From Alphaproteobacteria bacterium (lineage in GTDB: Bacteria; Pseudomonadota; Alphaproteobacteria; CAAHEQ01; UBA3637): 37,878 bases of DNA. The stretch lies in contig SUVA01000010.1 in the NCBI GenBank assembly GCA_015062245.1, forward strand, positions 1-37,878. Direction: 5' to 3'. The position numbers and the translations under genes were made by a program. A model generated the notes under the pieces. The model ran no database searches. It was not told the DNA's origin and was given only the letters and a program-made list of their open reading frames with translations. Positions 1-8,956 of the stretch are shown piece after piece (within the stretch, counting starts at the first letter, position 1; each line of letters opens with the position of its first letter).

Positions 1-1196
1 CATATACGGACGGCGATAATACATTCAAGTTAAAAATTTCAAATATTGACGATAATGTTTGTGAACAAATGAAATCATCTATGGGTGGAATGGTTCGAGA
101 TATTGTTTGTGATGAAAACGCCAAGACCGCATTGATGACGTTTAATAAGGATTTATCGACAACGGATTTACCAAAGACGGAATCGGTAATTGATAAAAAC
201 ATTACAAATCCGGAAGATTGTCAAAAGGCCGGTAAAACATGGTGTGTTGAAGCATCCAGCGGTAGTGGTCAATGTTCCAATTCCACGGATTGTTGCCGTG
301 GTGTGACAGCTCCTGCGTGCAAGCAATGTCAGACAATAGAAGATATGTATGTGATTGGAAATTCTTTACAGAACTCTAATTGTGATTCAGATGGTGATGG
401 CACAAAAGATGGTCAATGCTTGCCCGATGGTTCAGAAGAGGGAAATTTAACCTGTCAACAGGTTTCATGTACGGAAACACAAACTTGTTGTGTCTTTTAT
501 GATATGGATTATCTTCAACAATTAATGGATGAAATAGCGAATTCAGGAGATGAATTAAAAGCGATGGCTCTTGTAAAACATCTGAATGAATTTCAATGTG
601 GCACTTGTGATCCAGAAAGTGGTCAGATTACTTTTTTGCCAGATGGAACCCCATGTGATTTTCTGGATTTCATGACAGGGACTGTTAATGGAAACTGTGT
701 GAATGGTTCTTGTGCTACTTTTAATCCTGATGCTTTTTTAAAATCCTGTACCTCATACATCAATTGTGATTCGGGTGAATACTGTCAATTTTTTGAAGAA
801 ACGATTCCCACAGATCCGAAACCTGAAAAAGGATATTGTTTTCCTTTATCTGAGTGGAAAGTGGAATCTAAATTTCAAAAGTTTACCTCTTATGCTTCAG
901 AGGGTAGATATCCGGCAAGTGCTAATTGGTGGACGGCATTGGATATATGTTCAGCGATGGGAAAAAGATTGGCGACATGGGAAGAATTCGGTTGTGATGT
1001 CAACAGCACCCATTGTGTTGGATTGGCGGAAACTTGGTACGAAACTGATGGAACTTGGGCGTACTCTTATGTTTGTAAGTCTGCATCTGATCAGACGGGG
1101 GGATTTTTGTCAAACAATGGTTCCTATGGTTCAAATTTATTTAGTTTTGAGCAAGATGGTGAAAGAGTGGGAGGTGTAATTTGTACAGATAAATAA
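1..1196 (+). CDS. Cys-rich prepilin-like surface protein, 5' end outside window
   Basis: The reading frame is open from base 3 with no start or stop before the first ATG at 69, so the gene begins upstream and only its 3' part is here. The first residues (motif VCEQM followed by GGMVR) align by eye with residues 107-125 of the prepilin-like protein at 13538, which supports a missing N-terminal pilin helix. The middle is Cys-rich, with CC pairs and C-x2-C spacings. The last 110 residues contain a WWTALDICSAMGKRLATWEE segment, then a Trp/Gly-rich stretch and a terminal Cys. That pattern recalls C-type-lectin or formylglycine-enzyme-like folds. I infer an exported pilus or pseudopilus component with a disulfide-stabilised ectodomain, possibly an adhesive tip. 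A terminator follows directly. Family assignment is moderate; the ligand is unknown. Confidence 0.7.
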   Translation, partial: YTDGDNTFKLKISNIDDNVCEQMKSSMGGMVRDIVCDENAKTALMTFNKDLSTTDLPKTESVIDKNITNPEDCQKAGKTWCVEASSGSGQCSNSTDCCRGVTAPACKQCQTIEDMYVIGNSLQNSNCDSDGDGTKDGQCLPDGSEEGNLTCQQVSCTETQTCCVFYDMDYLQQLMDEIANSGDELKAMALVKHLNEFQCGTCDPESGQITFLPDGTPCDFLDFMTGTVNGNCVNGSCATFNPDAFLKSCTSYINCDSGEYCQFFEETIPTDPKPEKGYCFPLSEWKVESKFQKFTSYASEGRYPASANWWTALDICSAMGKRLATWEEFGCDVNSTHCVGLAETWYETDGTWAYSYVCKSASDQTGGFLSNNGSYGSNLFSFEQDGERVGGVICTDK

Positions 1197-1201
1197 AACC
1201 T

Positions 1202-1230
1202 CAGCCCCTCAGTTTGAGGGGCTGTTTTTT
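1202..1230 (+). terminator. Rho-independent terminator
   Basis: A perfect 9-bp stem (CAGCCCCTC at 1202-1210 with GAGGGGCTG at 1216-1224) has a 5-nt loop and is followed by six T. It ends the prepilin-like gene. Close relatives of this hairpin recur at 13114 and 14854. Confidence 0.9.
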
Positions 1231-1291
1231 GTGTAAAATTGCCCGGAATGTTCTTTTTTGAAAAAATGTTTTGGTGTTTTTTAAAAAACAG

Positions 1292-1320
1292 TTGACAATA
1301 GATTGAATATCGGTTATAAT
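1292..1320 (+). promoter_or_regulatory. Consensus sigma-70 promoter of the secE-rpoC operon
   Basis: TTGACA at 1292-1297 and TATAAT at 1315-1320 are separated by exactly 17 bp, a perfect housekeeping promoter. It lies 44 bp before secE, as expected for a highly expressed ribosomal/RNA polymerase operon. No other equally good promoter was seen before rpoC ends. Confidence 0.9.
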
Positions 1321-1363
1321 AGTCCAACCTTTATTTTAGATAAAGGCATGAAAGGCATAAAAA

Positions 1364-1549
1364 ATGACATCACCGGCACAATTTATCAGACAAGTTAAAC
1401 AAGAAGTGGCAAAAATTACTTGGCTGCCCCGCAATGATGTGTTGCGTGGGACTTTTGTGGTTATTGTGGCCAGTGTGGTTTTGGCGGCCTTTTTATTTTG
1501 TGTGGATTTATCTTTTGCCCGTGTGGTGAGTTGGATTATTGGAGGATAG
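1364..1549 (+). CDS. secE: Preprotein translocase subunit SecE
   Basis: This 61-residue protein is the small clamp subunit of the SecYEG channel in the inner membrane. It shows the conserved amphipathic segment before the membrane (VKQEVAKITWLPRNDVLRGT), then one hydrophobic helix at about residues 30-50. Single-span SecE of about 60 residues is usual outside enterobacteria. The ATG has an AAAGG-like ribosome site 8 nt upstream (1351-1355). nusG starts 3 bp after its stop, the usual secE-nusG pairing. It is the first gene after the consensus promoter at 1292. Confidence 0.95.
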   Translation: MTSPAQFIRQVKQEVAKITWLPRNDVLRGTFVVIVASVVLAAFLFCVDLSFARVVSWIIGG

Positions 1550-1552
1550 GTA

Positions 1553-2074
1553 ATGCGTTGGTATGTGATTCACGCGTATTCTGGTTTTGAACAGAAAGTG
1601 GCTGATTTTATTAAAGAGCAGGCTGTGAAAAAGGGTTTGCAGGATAAAGTGGCTGAGGTATTGGTACCGACAGAAAAGGTGGTGTCTGTTAAAAACGGTG
1701 CTAAAAAAGAATCAACACGCAAATTTTTCCCCGGCTATGTGTTGGCCAAGATGGAAATGACGGACGATACATGGTATTTGGTTGCCAAAACACCGAAGGT
1801 AACGGGTTTCTTGGGTGGTAAAAAGCCGACCCCGATTACCGAAGCAGAAGCTCAGCACATTTTGAATCAAGTGGAAGAAGGGGTGTCTAAACCCCGTGTG
1901 GCTTGTGTTTATGAAATTGGTCAACAGGTTCAGATTATGGATGGTCCGTTTGCCAGCTTTGTGGGTGAAATTCAAGAAATTGATGCCGAAAAAGAACGTT
2001 TGAAATTGCAGGTTTCTATCTTTGGTCGTGCAACACCGGTTGAATTGACTTATTCTCAGGTAAAGAAGGTGTAA
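1553..2074 (+). CDS. nusG: Transcription termination/antitermination factor NusG
   Basis: The 173-residue NusG binds RNA polymerase to promote processive elongation and couples it to Rho or the ribosome. The NGN domain starts at MRWYVIHAYSGFEQKV and includes the RKFFPGYVLAKMEM stretch near residues 57-70. The KOW domain (IGQQVQIMDGPFASFVGEI) lies near residues 122-140. Length and order are normal for the family. It follows secE by 3 bp and its stop is separated by one base from the next ATG at 2076, suggesting translational coupling with the small ORF. Confidence 0.97.
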   Translation: MRWYVIHAYSGFEQKVADFIKEQAVKKGLQDKVAEVLVPTEKVVSVKNGAKKESTRKFFPGYVLAKMEMTDDTWYLVAKTPKVTGFLGGKKPTPITEAEAQHILNQVEEGVSKPRVACVYEIGQQVQIMDGPFASFVGEIQEIDAEKERLKLQVSIFGRATPVELTYSQVKKV

Positions 2075-2075
2075 G

Positions 2076-2267
2076 ATGGGTTTAATGTTTGGTCGGATGG
2101 ATTGTGATGAATTGCGTATGGAAATAGAGTATCAAGCCAGAAAAGAACGTTTGAAAAAATTAAAGGCTTTGGCTGATATGAACGAGGATGTTTCAGAAAA
2201 GAAAACGCCGACTGTATCGGTCAGAAAAAATGCAAAACGTTTGGGGTGTCGTCAAAAAGAACGTTAA
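2076..2267 (+). CDS. Small charged protein of unknown function between nusG and rplK
   Basis: The 63-codon ORF starts one base after the nusG stop (TAA-G-ATG), so it should be translated by coupling. It is rich in Lys, Arg and Glu, with a probable helix at residues 10-40 and a basic C-terminal tail. It has no signal peptide or membrane segment and only two Cys. I do not recognise the family. The usual bacterial order places rplK directly after nusG, so an extra gene here is unusual. Expression at ribosomal-protein level and the basic tail would fit an RNA- or ribosome-associated protein, but that is inference. It could also be a fortuitous ORF, although tight coupling and the absence of a competing frame argue for a gene. 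Confidence 0.6.
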   Translation: MGLMFGRMDCDELRMEIEYQARKERLKKLKALADMNEDVSEKKTPTVSVRKNAKRLGCRQKER

Positions 2268-2290
2268 GAATTTTAAAAGGGTGGGTAAAA

Positions 2291-2371
2291 TCAGTTCGTA
2301 CCTGTCCCTTTGTAGTAGATGAGCCATCATCGGACTACGAAACTTCAAGGCTGAAAGGCTGAATGAACTGA
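2291..2371 (+). promoter_or_regulatory. Structured mRNA leader of rplK-rplA, possible L1 autoregulatory site
   Basis: TCAGTTC (2291-2297) pairs with GAACTGA (2365-2371), closing a junction. Inside, GTAGT/ACTAC (2312-2316, 2334-2338) and GATGA/TCATC (2318-2322, 2327-2331, loop GCCA) form one arm, followed by a GAAACTTC segment (2339-2346). L1 is known to repress rplK-rplA by binding a leader that mimics its 23S site. The position and the GATGAGC plus GAAACTTC elements fit that, but the match to the L1 target is from memory. The ribosome site AGAGG lies at about 2391-2395, just downstream. Confidence 0.5.
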
Positions 2372-2402
2372 AAAACATTGCTAGAAAAAAAGAGGTTATA
2401 AA

Positions 2403-2831
2403 ATGGCAAAAGAAATATTGGGCTTTATTAAACTTCAAATTGAAGCTGGTAAAGCAAACCCGTCCCCGCCCGTGGGTCCTGCCTTGGGTCAAAGAGGCTT
2501 AAACATTATGGATTTTTGTAAGGCTTTTAATGCCAAAACACAAAAAGAAGAACCCGGTTCTCCGATTCCTGTGATTATTACAGCTTACAAAGATCGTACA
2601 TTCAGCTTTGTGACAAAATTACCGCCGGTCAGCTATTACATTAAAAAGGCTGCCAACTTGAAAAGCGCCAGCAAAGCGCCTGGTCGTGAAAAGGCTGGTA
2701 AAATCACAAGTGCTCAAGTAAAAGAAATCGCCGAAAAGAAAATGCCGGACTTGAACTGTCATACAGTGGAAGCTGCCATGGAAATGGTGGCCGGTCAAGC
2801 ACGTTCTATGGGTATTGAAGTTGTGGGGTAA
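2403..2831 (+). CDS. rplK: 50S ribosomal protein L11
   Basis: The 142-residue L11 binds 23S rRNA at the GTPase-associated centre where elongation factors act. The N-terminal domain carries the conserved Pro-rich segment ([16 protein letters not shown], residues about 19-34). The C-terminal RNA-binding domain ends with [10 protein letters not shown]. Length is normal for the family. The ATG has an AGAGG ribosome site about 7 nt upstream, and the structured leader at 2291-2371 precedes it. rplA starts 3 bp after its stop. Confidence 0.97.
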   Translation: MAKEILGFIKLQIEAGKANPSPPVGPALGQRGLNIMDFCKAFNAKTQKEEPGSPIPVIITAYKDRTFSFVTKLPPVSYYIKKAANLKSASKAPGREKAGKITSAQVKEIAEKKMPDLNCHTVEAAMEMVAGQARSMGIEVVG

Positions 2832-2834
2832 GAG

Positions 2835-3524
2835 ATGAAATACGGTAAAAGATTGAAAAAAGCTTACGAAGGTATTGAAAAGAAACTCTATACTCTGGAC
2901 GAAGCAATTGCTTTAATTAAAGCCAATACAAGTGCCAAATTTGACGAAACAGTTGATATTGCCGTTAAATTGGGCGTTGATCCGAAACAATCCGACCAAA
3001 TGGTGCGTGGTGCTGTTTCTTTGCCCGCCGGTGTGGGTAAAACATTAAAAGTGGCCGTGTTTGCCAAAGGTCCAAAAGCGGCCGAAGCAAAAGCCGCCGG
3101 TGCCGATATCGTGGGTGATGATGATTTGATGAACGATATTTTGGCCGGTAAAATTGAATTCCAACGTTTGATTGCCACGCCTGATATGATGGGTTTGGTG
3201 GGTCGTGTTGGTAAAATTTTGGGTCCCAAAGGTTTGATGCCGAATCCCAAATTAGGAACAGTGACAATGGATGTGACCAATGCGGTGAAATCCGCCAAAG
3301 CCGGTCAAGTTCAATTCCGTGTGGATGCGGGCGCCATTGTGCATGCTGGTATCGGTAAGGCCAGTTTTTCGGAAGATAAAATTGCCGAAAATGTCCGTGC
3401 CTTTGTGAAAGCTTTACAAGGCTTAAAACCTGCTACTTCTTCAGGTGTCTACTTGTTGCAAGTGGCTTTGAGTACAACTCAGGGTGTCGGTGTGAAAGTA
3501 TCCATTCCGACAATCGTTGGGTAA
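2835..3524 (+). CDS. rplA: 50S ribosomal protein L1
   Basis: The 229-residue L1 forms the mobile stalk at the E site of the large subunit and helps release deacylated tRNA. Conserved parts visible are [12 protein letters not shown] at the N-terminus, [20 protein letters not shown] near residues 127-146, and [15 protein letters not shown] near residue 170. Length is normal. It lies 3 bp after rplK. In many bacteria L1 represses its own rplK-rplA mRNA, which the leader at 2291 may mediate. Confidence 0.97.
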   Translation: MKYGKRLKKAYEGIEKKLYTLDEAIALIKANTSAKFDETVDIAVKLGVDPKQSDQMVRGAVSLPAGVGKTLKVAVFAKGPKAAEAKAAGADIVGDDDLMNDILAGKIEFQRLIATPDMMGLVGRVGKILGPKGLMPNPKLGTVTMDVTNAVKSAKAGQVQFRVDAGAIVHAGIGKASFSEDKIAENVRAFVKALQGLKPATSSGVYLLQVALSTTQGVGVKVSIPTIVG

Positions 3525-3533
3525 AAAGTTTTT

Positions 3534-3741
3534 GCCCCTGTCCCAAAGACGGGGGCGAAAAAATGCCTGTCCAAGACTGTGGGCGTTTATCACGGGATAA
3601 ACTCAATCGGGGAGCACCCCAGCCGACATAGACAGAACGGTCAAATTTCTTTGTTAAAGGAATGCAAGCCGGTTTCTGGACAGGGTAGAGTGGGGAAGGA
3701 ATTGTCCGTCCCTGTGTAGAAACCAAGAGGGTTCGCCCTCT
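3534..3741 (+). promoter_or_regulatory. Ribosomal protein L10 leader
   Basis: The 234-bp gap between rplA and rplJ has no ORF but is highly structured. CTGTC (3567-3571) pairs with GACAG (3631-3635), next to a CCAAGAC and TAGAC pair of internal-loop elements typical of the L10 leader. TGTGGGC (3579-3585) pairs with GCCGACA (3622-3628) with one mismatch. Inner hairpins are TTTATC/GATAAA and GGGG(AGCA)CCCC (3609-3620). Further elements are a hairpin at 3534-3556 and AGAGGG/CCCTCT at 3726-3741, just before the ribosome site. L10(L12)4 binds such leaders to repress rplJL translation. The Rfam-style match is from memory. Confidence 0.75.
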
Positions 3742-3758
3742 TAAAACGGAGTAAAAAA

Positions 3759-4244
3759 GTGAAACGTGAAGAAAAACAACAGATGATTGCTCAAATGTCT
3801 GACGTTTTCAAAAAAGCCAAGTTGGTGGTTGTCGTCCATAATAATGGTTTGTCAATGCCCCAAACAACAGCTTTAAGAAATGCGATTCGGGCTGATGGTG
3901 CCAATTATAAAGTTGCCAAAAACCGTTTGGCGAAACTTGCTCTGGCAGGAACACCCTGTGAATCCATGGCGGATTTATTGACAGGGCCCACCGGCATTGC
4001 GTATTCGGAAGACGAAATTGCGGCTTCTCGCGCAGTGGTTAAAATGGCAAAAGAATCCGACAAATTTGTAATTGTCGGCGGTGTCATGAACGGTGAGAAA
4101 ATTGATGCAGCCAAAGTTCAACAATTGGCCGCTTTGCCGTCTTTGGATGGTTTGCGTGGCAAATTGGTTGGCTTGTTGCAGGCACCTGCTGGTCAGTTGG
4201 CCAGACTTGCAAAAGCTTATTCCGAAAAGGAACAAGCTGCTTAA
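3759..4244 (+). CDS. rplJ: 50S ribosomal protein L10
   Basis: The 161-residue L10 anchors L7/L12 dimers to the ribosome to build the stalk that recruits translation factors. It starts with MKREEKQQMIAQMSDVFKKA and contains the conserved YKVAKNRLAKLAL segment near residues 51-63. The C-terminal helix that holds L12 is present. The start is GTG at 3759, chosen because it follows GGAG at 3748-3751 and matches the family N-terminus. The L10 leader upstream implies autogenous control. rplL follows after 31 bp. Confidence 0.96.
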   Translation: MKREEKQQMIAQMSDVFKKAKLVVVVHNNGLSMPQTTALRNAIRADGANYKVAKNRLAKLALAGTPCESMADLLTGPTGIAYSEDEIAASRAVVKMAKESDKFVIVGGVMNGEKIDAAKVQQLAALPSLDGLRGKLVGLLQAPAGQLARLAKAYSEKEQAA

Positions 4245-4275
4245 TTTAACAGTTACATAAGAAAGGAAAAAGAAA

Positions 4276-4644
4276 ATGACTGATTTAAATAAATTGATTG
4301 ACGAATTGTCTGCTTTGACAATTTTGGAAGCTGCCGAATTGGCAAAAGCTTTGGAAGAAAAATGGGGCGTGAGCGCTGCTGCTCCTGTGGCCGTTGCTGC
4401 CGCTGGTGCTGGTGCTGCCGCTGCCGAAGAAAAGACAGAATTTGACGTGATCTTGGCCGAAGCCGGCGCCAACAAGATTGCCGTTATTAAGGAAGTCCGT
4501 GGTATCACAGGTTTAGGCTTGAAAGAAGCCAAAGACTTAGTGGACGGTGCTCCTAAGGAAGTCAAAAAAGGCGTTGCTAAAGAAGATGCCGAAAAAATGA
4601 AAAAACAACTGGAAGCCGCTGGTGCTAAGGTTGAATTAAAATAA
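4276..4644 (+). CDS. rplL: 50S ribosomal protein L7/L12
   Basis: The 122-residue stalk protein is present as multiple dimers on L10 and stimulates factor-dependent GTP hydrolysis. The N-terminal dimerisation helix is followed by an Ala/Gly-rich hinge (about residues 35-52) and a C-terminal domain with KTEFDVIL, the [19 protein letters not shown] stretch and the final VELK. All are typical. The ATG has AAAGGA upstream at 4262-4267. A hairpin in the gap to rpoB probably tunes the ratio of ribosomal to polymerase gene expression. Confidence 0.97.
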   Translation: MTDLNKLIDELSALTILEAAELAKALEEKWGVSAAAPVAVAAAGAGAAAAEEKTEFDVILAEAGANKIAVIKEVRGITGLGLKEAKDLVDGAPKEVKKGVAKEDAEKMKKQLEAAGAKVELK

Positions 4645-4663
4645 GGTTCGTTTAACCTCGGGG

Positions 4664-4691
4664 GAGTTGCTCTTTGTTTTAAGGGCAACTC
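4664..4691 (+). terminator. Hairpin (probable attenuator or processing site) between rplL and rpoB
   Basis: GAGTTGCTCT (4664-4673) pairs with AGGGCAACTC (4682-4691), a 10-bp stem with one G-U pair and an 8-nt loop. Only a short T-run follows, so it should terminate partially. An attenuator or RNase III site at this position is known in other bacteria. Confidence 0.6.
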
Positions 4692-4723
4692 TTTGCCCGT
4701 AAAATAAACAACAAAGGTAATTG

Positions 4724-7700
4724 GTGCCTTTTCACCAAAAAAGATTTTTTAAAATGGGGTTGCTGAAAATGATAAAATCTGAAATAAATCACCGCCGTGT
4801 GCGCAAAAACTTTGGTAAAATTGAAACTGTGGCCGAAATGCCGAACCTGATTGATGTGCAAATCAGTTCTTATAAACAGTTTTTACAGGCAGATGTTCCG
4901 GCCGATAAGCGTGAAGATGTGGGCTTACAGGCCGTTTTTAAATCGGTATTTCCGATTCATGATTTTGCCGGTCGTGGCGATTTGGAATTCGTCAAATATG
5001 AATTAGATCAACCAAAATCAGACGTACAAGAATGTTTAAAACGTGATTTAACTTTTGCGGCCCCTGTGCGTGCGACATTGCGTTTGATGGTTTGGGATGT
5101 GGATGAAGCCACCGGTGCCCGCACGATTCGTGATATTAAAGAACAGGATGTATATATGGGTGATTTACCCATGATGACCGACCGTGGTACTTTTGTCGTG
5201 AACGGTACAGAACGTGTGGTGGTCAGCCAAATGCATCGTTCTCCTGGTGTGTTCTTCGGACATGATAACGGTGAAACACATTCATCGGGTAAATTTTTGT
5301 TCTCTGCCCGTATTATTCCGTATCGTGGTTCTTGGATTGATTTTGAATTTGATGCCCGTGACTTGATGGATGTGCGTATTGACCGCCGTCGTAAATTACC
5401 GGCCACAACATTGTTGTATGCTTTGGACAGCGAATATACCGAACAAAAACGTTTGGAAGCCGCCAAAGAGGGCAAAACCATTGATCCGGCCGATGTTATC
5501 GGTATGAGCAAAGAAGAAATTTTGAACTACTTCTATGAAACTATTACATTGACACGTGATAAAAAAGGTTGGAAAACCGAATATAATGCCGAACGTATGA
5601 AGGGTACAAAGTTGGCCTATGATTTGGTCAATGCCGAAACAGGTGAAGTCGTGTTGGCCAAAGGCGAAAAACTGACACCTGCTTTATCCAAAAAATTGGC
5701 CAAAGACGGTTTGAAAGAAATCCGTGTTCAAGAAAGTGATTTATTCGGTCGCTTCGTTGCGATGGATATGATTGACGAAAAAACCGGTGAAGTGTTGATG
5801 GAAGCCGGTGATGAGCTCAGCGAAGACGATTTCAAAAAATTACAAGAATTAAAAATCAAAGAAATTCCTGTTTTACATATTGATTATACAAACGTGGGGC
5901 CGTATATCCGCAACACTTTGGTGGCCGATAAGAGTTCTTCCCGTGAAGAAGCTTTGATTGAAATGTACAAAATTATGCACCCGGGTGAATTGCCTGTGGT
6001 GGAAACAGCCGATAATACTTTCCGTTCATTGTTCTTTGATCAGGAACGCTATGATTTGTCGGCCGTCGGTCGTGTAAAAATGAATATGCGTTTGGGCTTT
6101 ACAAACGAAGAAGTTGATCCGTCCGTTCGTGTTTTGCGCAAAGCCGATATTTTGAAAATTATGAAAACATTGGTTGAAATCAAAGACGGCCACGGTGAAA
6201 TTGATGATATTGATAACTTGGGCAACCGTCGTGTGCGTCCGGTGGGCGAATTGATGGAAAACCAATACCGTATCGGTTTGTTGCGTTTGGAAAGATTGGT
6301 GCGTGAACATATGACATCCACGGAAATTGATTCGGTGATGCCGTCTGATTTGGTCAATGCCAAGCCTTTGGCAACGGCCGTTCGTGAATTCTTTGCATCC
6401 AGCCAGCTCAGCCAATTTATGGATCAAAACAATCCGTTGTCTGAAATTACACACAAACGCCGTTTGTCGGCTTTGGGCCCTGGTGGTTTGACACGTGATC
6501 GTGCCGGTATGGAAGTGCGTGACGTGCATCCGACACACTATGGTCGTATTTGCCCGATTGAATCACCCGAAGGTCAAAACATCGGTTTGATTAACTCGTT
6601 GGCCACTTATGCCCGTGTGAATGAATACGGATTTATTGAAACACCCTATCGTAAGGTTGTGGATAAAAAAGTGACGGACGAAGTTGTTTATATGTCCGCT
6701 ATGGAAGAAGCCCGCCATACCATTGCTCAGGCCAATTCTGAATTGGACGGCAAAGGTTGTTTGGCCGGTGAATTTGTGACAGCCCGCCAGGCCGGTGAAG
6801 TGGTTCAAGCCAGATCCGAAGAAGTGGATTTGATGGATGTGTCGCCACGTCAGGTTGTTTCCGTTGCCGCCGGTTTGATTCCGTTTTTGGAAAACGATGA
6901 CGCTAACCGTGCGTTGATGGGTTCTAACATGCAAAAACAAGCTGTGCCTTTATTGAAAAACGAATCACCGTTGGTCGGTACAGGTATGGAACGTGTTGTG
7001 GCCAAAGATTCAAAAGCAGCTGTTTCTGCTTTGCGTACAGGTATCGTCCAATCTGTGGATGCGGCCCGTATCGTGATTCGTGCCACGGAAGATTTGTCCG
7101 CCACCGCCAGTGGTGTTGATATTTACAACTTGGCCAAATTCCAACGTTCCAATACAGGAACCTGTATGACACAAAAACCGCTTGTCAAAGTGGGCGAAAA
7201 AGTTGAAAAAGGTGATATTATTGCCGATGGTCCTTGTACAGAAATGGGCGAATTGGCCTTGGGTCGCAACATTTTGGTGGCCTTTATGCCTTGGAACGGT
7301 TATAACTACGAAGACTCTATCTTGGTCAGCGAACGTATTGCCCGTGATGACGTCTTTACTTCAATTCACTTGGAAGAATTGGAAGTTACCGCCCGTGATA
7401 CAAAGTTGGGCCAAGAAGAAGTGACCCGTGATATTCCCAACGTGGGTGAAGAAGCTTTGCGTAACTTGGATGAAACCGGTGTGATTTACATTGGTGCCGA
7501 AGTGAAAGCCGGTGATATTTTGGTCGGTAAAGTGACACCGAAAGGTGAAACAGTGATGACACCGGAAGAAAAATTGTTGCGCACCATCTTTGGTGAAAAA
7601 GCTGCTGATGTGCGTGATTCTTCTTTGCGTGTGCCCCCTGGAATTTCGGGAACGGTTGTGGATGTGCGTGTCTTTACCCGTCGTGGTTTGCAAAAAGACG

Positions 7701-8947
7701 AACGTGCTTTGTCTATTGAACAAACCGAAATTTCAAAACTTACCAAAGACCGTGATGATAAAAAGGCGATTTTACAGGGCGACTTTGCCACACGTATCCG
7801 TGCCATTTTGGTTGGTCAAGCTATTACAAAAGCCGAAAGCTTCAAGGCTGGCCATCAATTGACAGAAGAAGATTTGGCCGGTTGTAATATGTCTGCTTTG
7901 CGCAAAATCAATGTCAAAGATGACAAAGTGATGCAAGAAGTGGAACAAATGATTGCCACCTATGATGAAGCCGATAAAGCTTTGCAGGCTGACTTTGAAA
8001 ATCGTGTGACGAAATTGCAACGTGGTGATGATATGTTGCCGGGCGAATTAAAGAAAATTAAAGTCTTTATTGCCGCCAAACGTAAATTGCAACCTGGTGA
8101 TAAAATGTCCGGTCGTCATGGTAACAAAGGTGTGGTTTCCAGAGTGCTCCCGATTGAAGATATGCCCTATACCGAAGACGGTACACCGATGGACATCGTG
8201 TTGAATCCGTTGGGTGTTCCTTCTCGTATGAACGTGGGGCAGATTTTGGAAACACACTTGGGTTATGCCTGTCATGAATTGGGCAAACAAATTGACGTGG
8301 CCGTGAAACAAGTTCAAAATAACCAAGCCAAAGTGGAAGATTTGCGTCAAGCCTTAAAGGATGTCTATGGTGATAAAGAATATACCAAGAAAATCGCCAA
8401 AATGTCCGATGAAGAAGTGATGCAAATGAGCCAAAACCTCAAAGACGGTTTGCCGATTGCAACACCTGTGTTTGACGGTGCCCATGGCGAAGATATTGAT
8501 GCGATGTTGAAAAAGGCCGGCTTACCGGTATCGGGTCAGGTGACCTTGTACGACGGTCGTACGGGTGATGCCTTTGACCGCAAAGTCACCATCGGTTATA
8601 TGTACATGTTGAAATTGCACCACTTGGTGGATGAAAAAATTCACGCCCGTTCTATCGGACCGTACAGCTTGGTCACACAACAACCTTTGGGTGGTAAAGC
8701 TCAATTCGGTGGTCAGCGCTTCGGTGAAATGGAAGTGTGGGCTTTGGAAGCCTATGGTGCGGCCTATACCTTACAGGAAATGTTGACGATTAAATCCGAT
8801 GACGTTTCCGGTCGTATTGCGGCCTATGAAACAATTATCCGTGGCGATACCTCATTTGAAGCCGGTATTCCCGAATCCTTTAACGTGTTAGTCAAGGAAA
8901 TGCGTTCCTTAGGGTTAGACGTTGAATTAAACCAAAATGAACAATAG
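4724..8947 (+). CDS. rpoB: DNA-directed RNA polymerase subunit beta
   Basis: The roughly 1400-residue beta subunit forms one side of the RNA polymerase active-site cleft. Visible landmarks are the N-terminal [20 protein letters not shown] segment, the rifampicin-site cluster ([20 protein letters not shown], about residues 560-580) and the C-terminal [20 protein letters not shown]. The Asp, His and Ser positions where rifampicin resistance usually arises are wild type, so sensitivity at this site is predicted. The start is uncertain. GTG 4724 follows AAAGG with 6-nt spacing, TTG 4721 is in frame just before, and ATG 4754 and ATG 4769 are also possible. The family-conserved part begins only after 4769. 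rpoC starts 9 bp after the stop. Confidence 0.96.
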   Translation: MPFHQKRFFKMGLLKMIKSEINHRRVRKNFGKIETVAEMPNLIDVQISSYKQFLQADVPADKREDVGLQAVFKSVFPIHDFAGRGDLEFVKYELDQPKSDVQECLKRDLTFAAPVRATLRLMVWDVDEATGARTIRDIKEQDVYMGDLPMMTDRGTFVVNGTERVVVSQMHRSPGVFFGHDNGETHSSGKFLFSARIIPYRGSWIDFEFDARDLMDVRIDRRRKLPATTLLYALDSEYTEQKRLEAAKEGKTIDPADVIGMSKEEILNYFYETITLTRDKKGWKTEYNAERMKGTKLAYDLVNAETGEVVLAKGEKLTPALSKKLAKDGLKEIRVQESDLFGRFVAMDMIDEKTGEVLMEAGDELSEDDFKKLQELKIKEIPVLHIDYTNVGPYIRNTLVADKSSSREEALIEMYKIMHPGELPVVETADNTFRSLFFDQERYDLSAVGRVKMNMRLGFTNEEVDPSVRVLRKADILKIMKTLVEIKDGHGEIDDIDNLGNRRVRPVGELMENQYRIGLLRLERLVREHMTSTEIDSVMPSDLVNAKPLATAVREFFASSQLSQFMDQNNPLSEITHKRRLSALGPGGLTRDRAGMEVRDVHPTHYGRICPIESPEGQNIGLINSLATYARVNEYGFIETPYRKVVDKKVTDEVVYMSAMEEARHTIAQANSELDGKGCLAGEFVTARQAGEVVQARSEEVDLMDVSPRQVVSVAAGLIPFLENDDANRALMGSNMQKQAVPLLKNESPLVGTGMERVVAKDSKAAVSALRTGIVQSVDAARIVIRATEDLSATASGVDIYNLAKFQRSNTGTCMTQKPLVKVGEKVEKGDIIADGPCTEMGELALGRNILVAFMPWNGYNYEDSILVSERIARDDVFTSIHLEELEVTARDTKLGQEEVTRDIPNVGEEALRNLDETGVIYIGAEVKAGDILVGKVTPKGETVMTPEEKLLRTIFGEKAADVRDSSLRVPPGISGTVVDVRVFTRRGLQKDERALSIEQTEISKLTKDRDDKKAILQGDFATRIRAILVGQAITKAESFKAGHQLTEEDLAGCNMSALRKINVKDDKVMQEVEQMIATYDEADKALQADFENRVTKLQRGDDMLPGELKKIKVFIAAKRKLQPGDKMSGRHGNKGVVSRVLPIEDMPYTEDGTPMDIVLNPLGVPSRMNVGQILETHLGYACHELGKQIDVAVKQVQNNQAKVEDLRQALKDVYGDKEYTKKIAKMSDEEVMQMSQNLKDGLPIATPVFDGAHGEDIDAMLKKAGLPVSGQVTLYDGRTGDAFDRKVTIGYMYMLKLHHLVDEKIHARSIGPYSLVTQQPLGGKAQFGGQRFGEMEVWALEAYGAAYTLQEMLTIKSDDVSGRIAAYETIIRGDTSFEAGIPESFNVLVKEMRSLGLDVELNQNEQ

Positions 8948-8956
8948 GAGAAAACA

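Noticed and set aside
4721-4768. Longest N-terminus of RpoB from TTG 4721
   Set aside because: Not excluded, but GTG 4724 has better ribosome-site spacing and the family-conserved part starts later, so the extra residues are doubtful.
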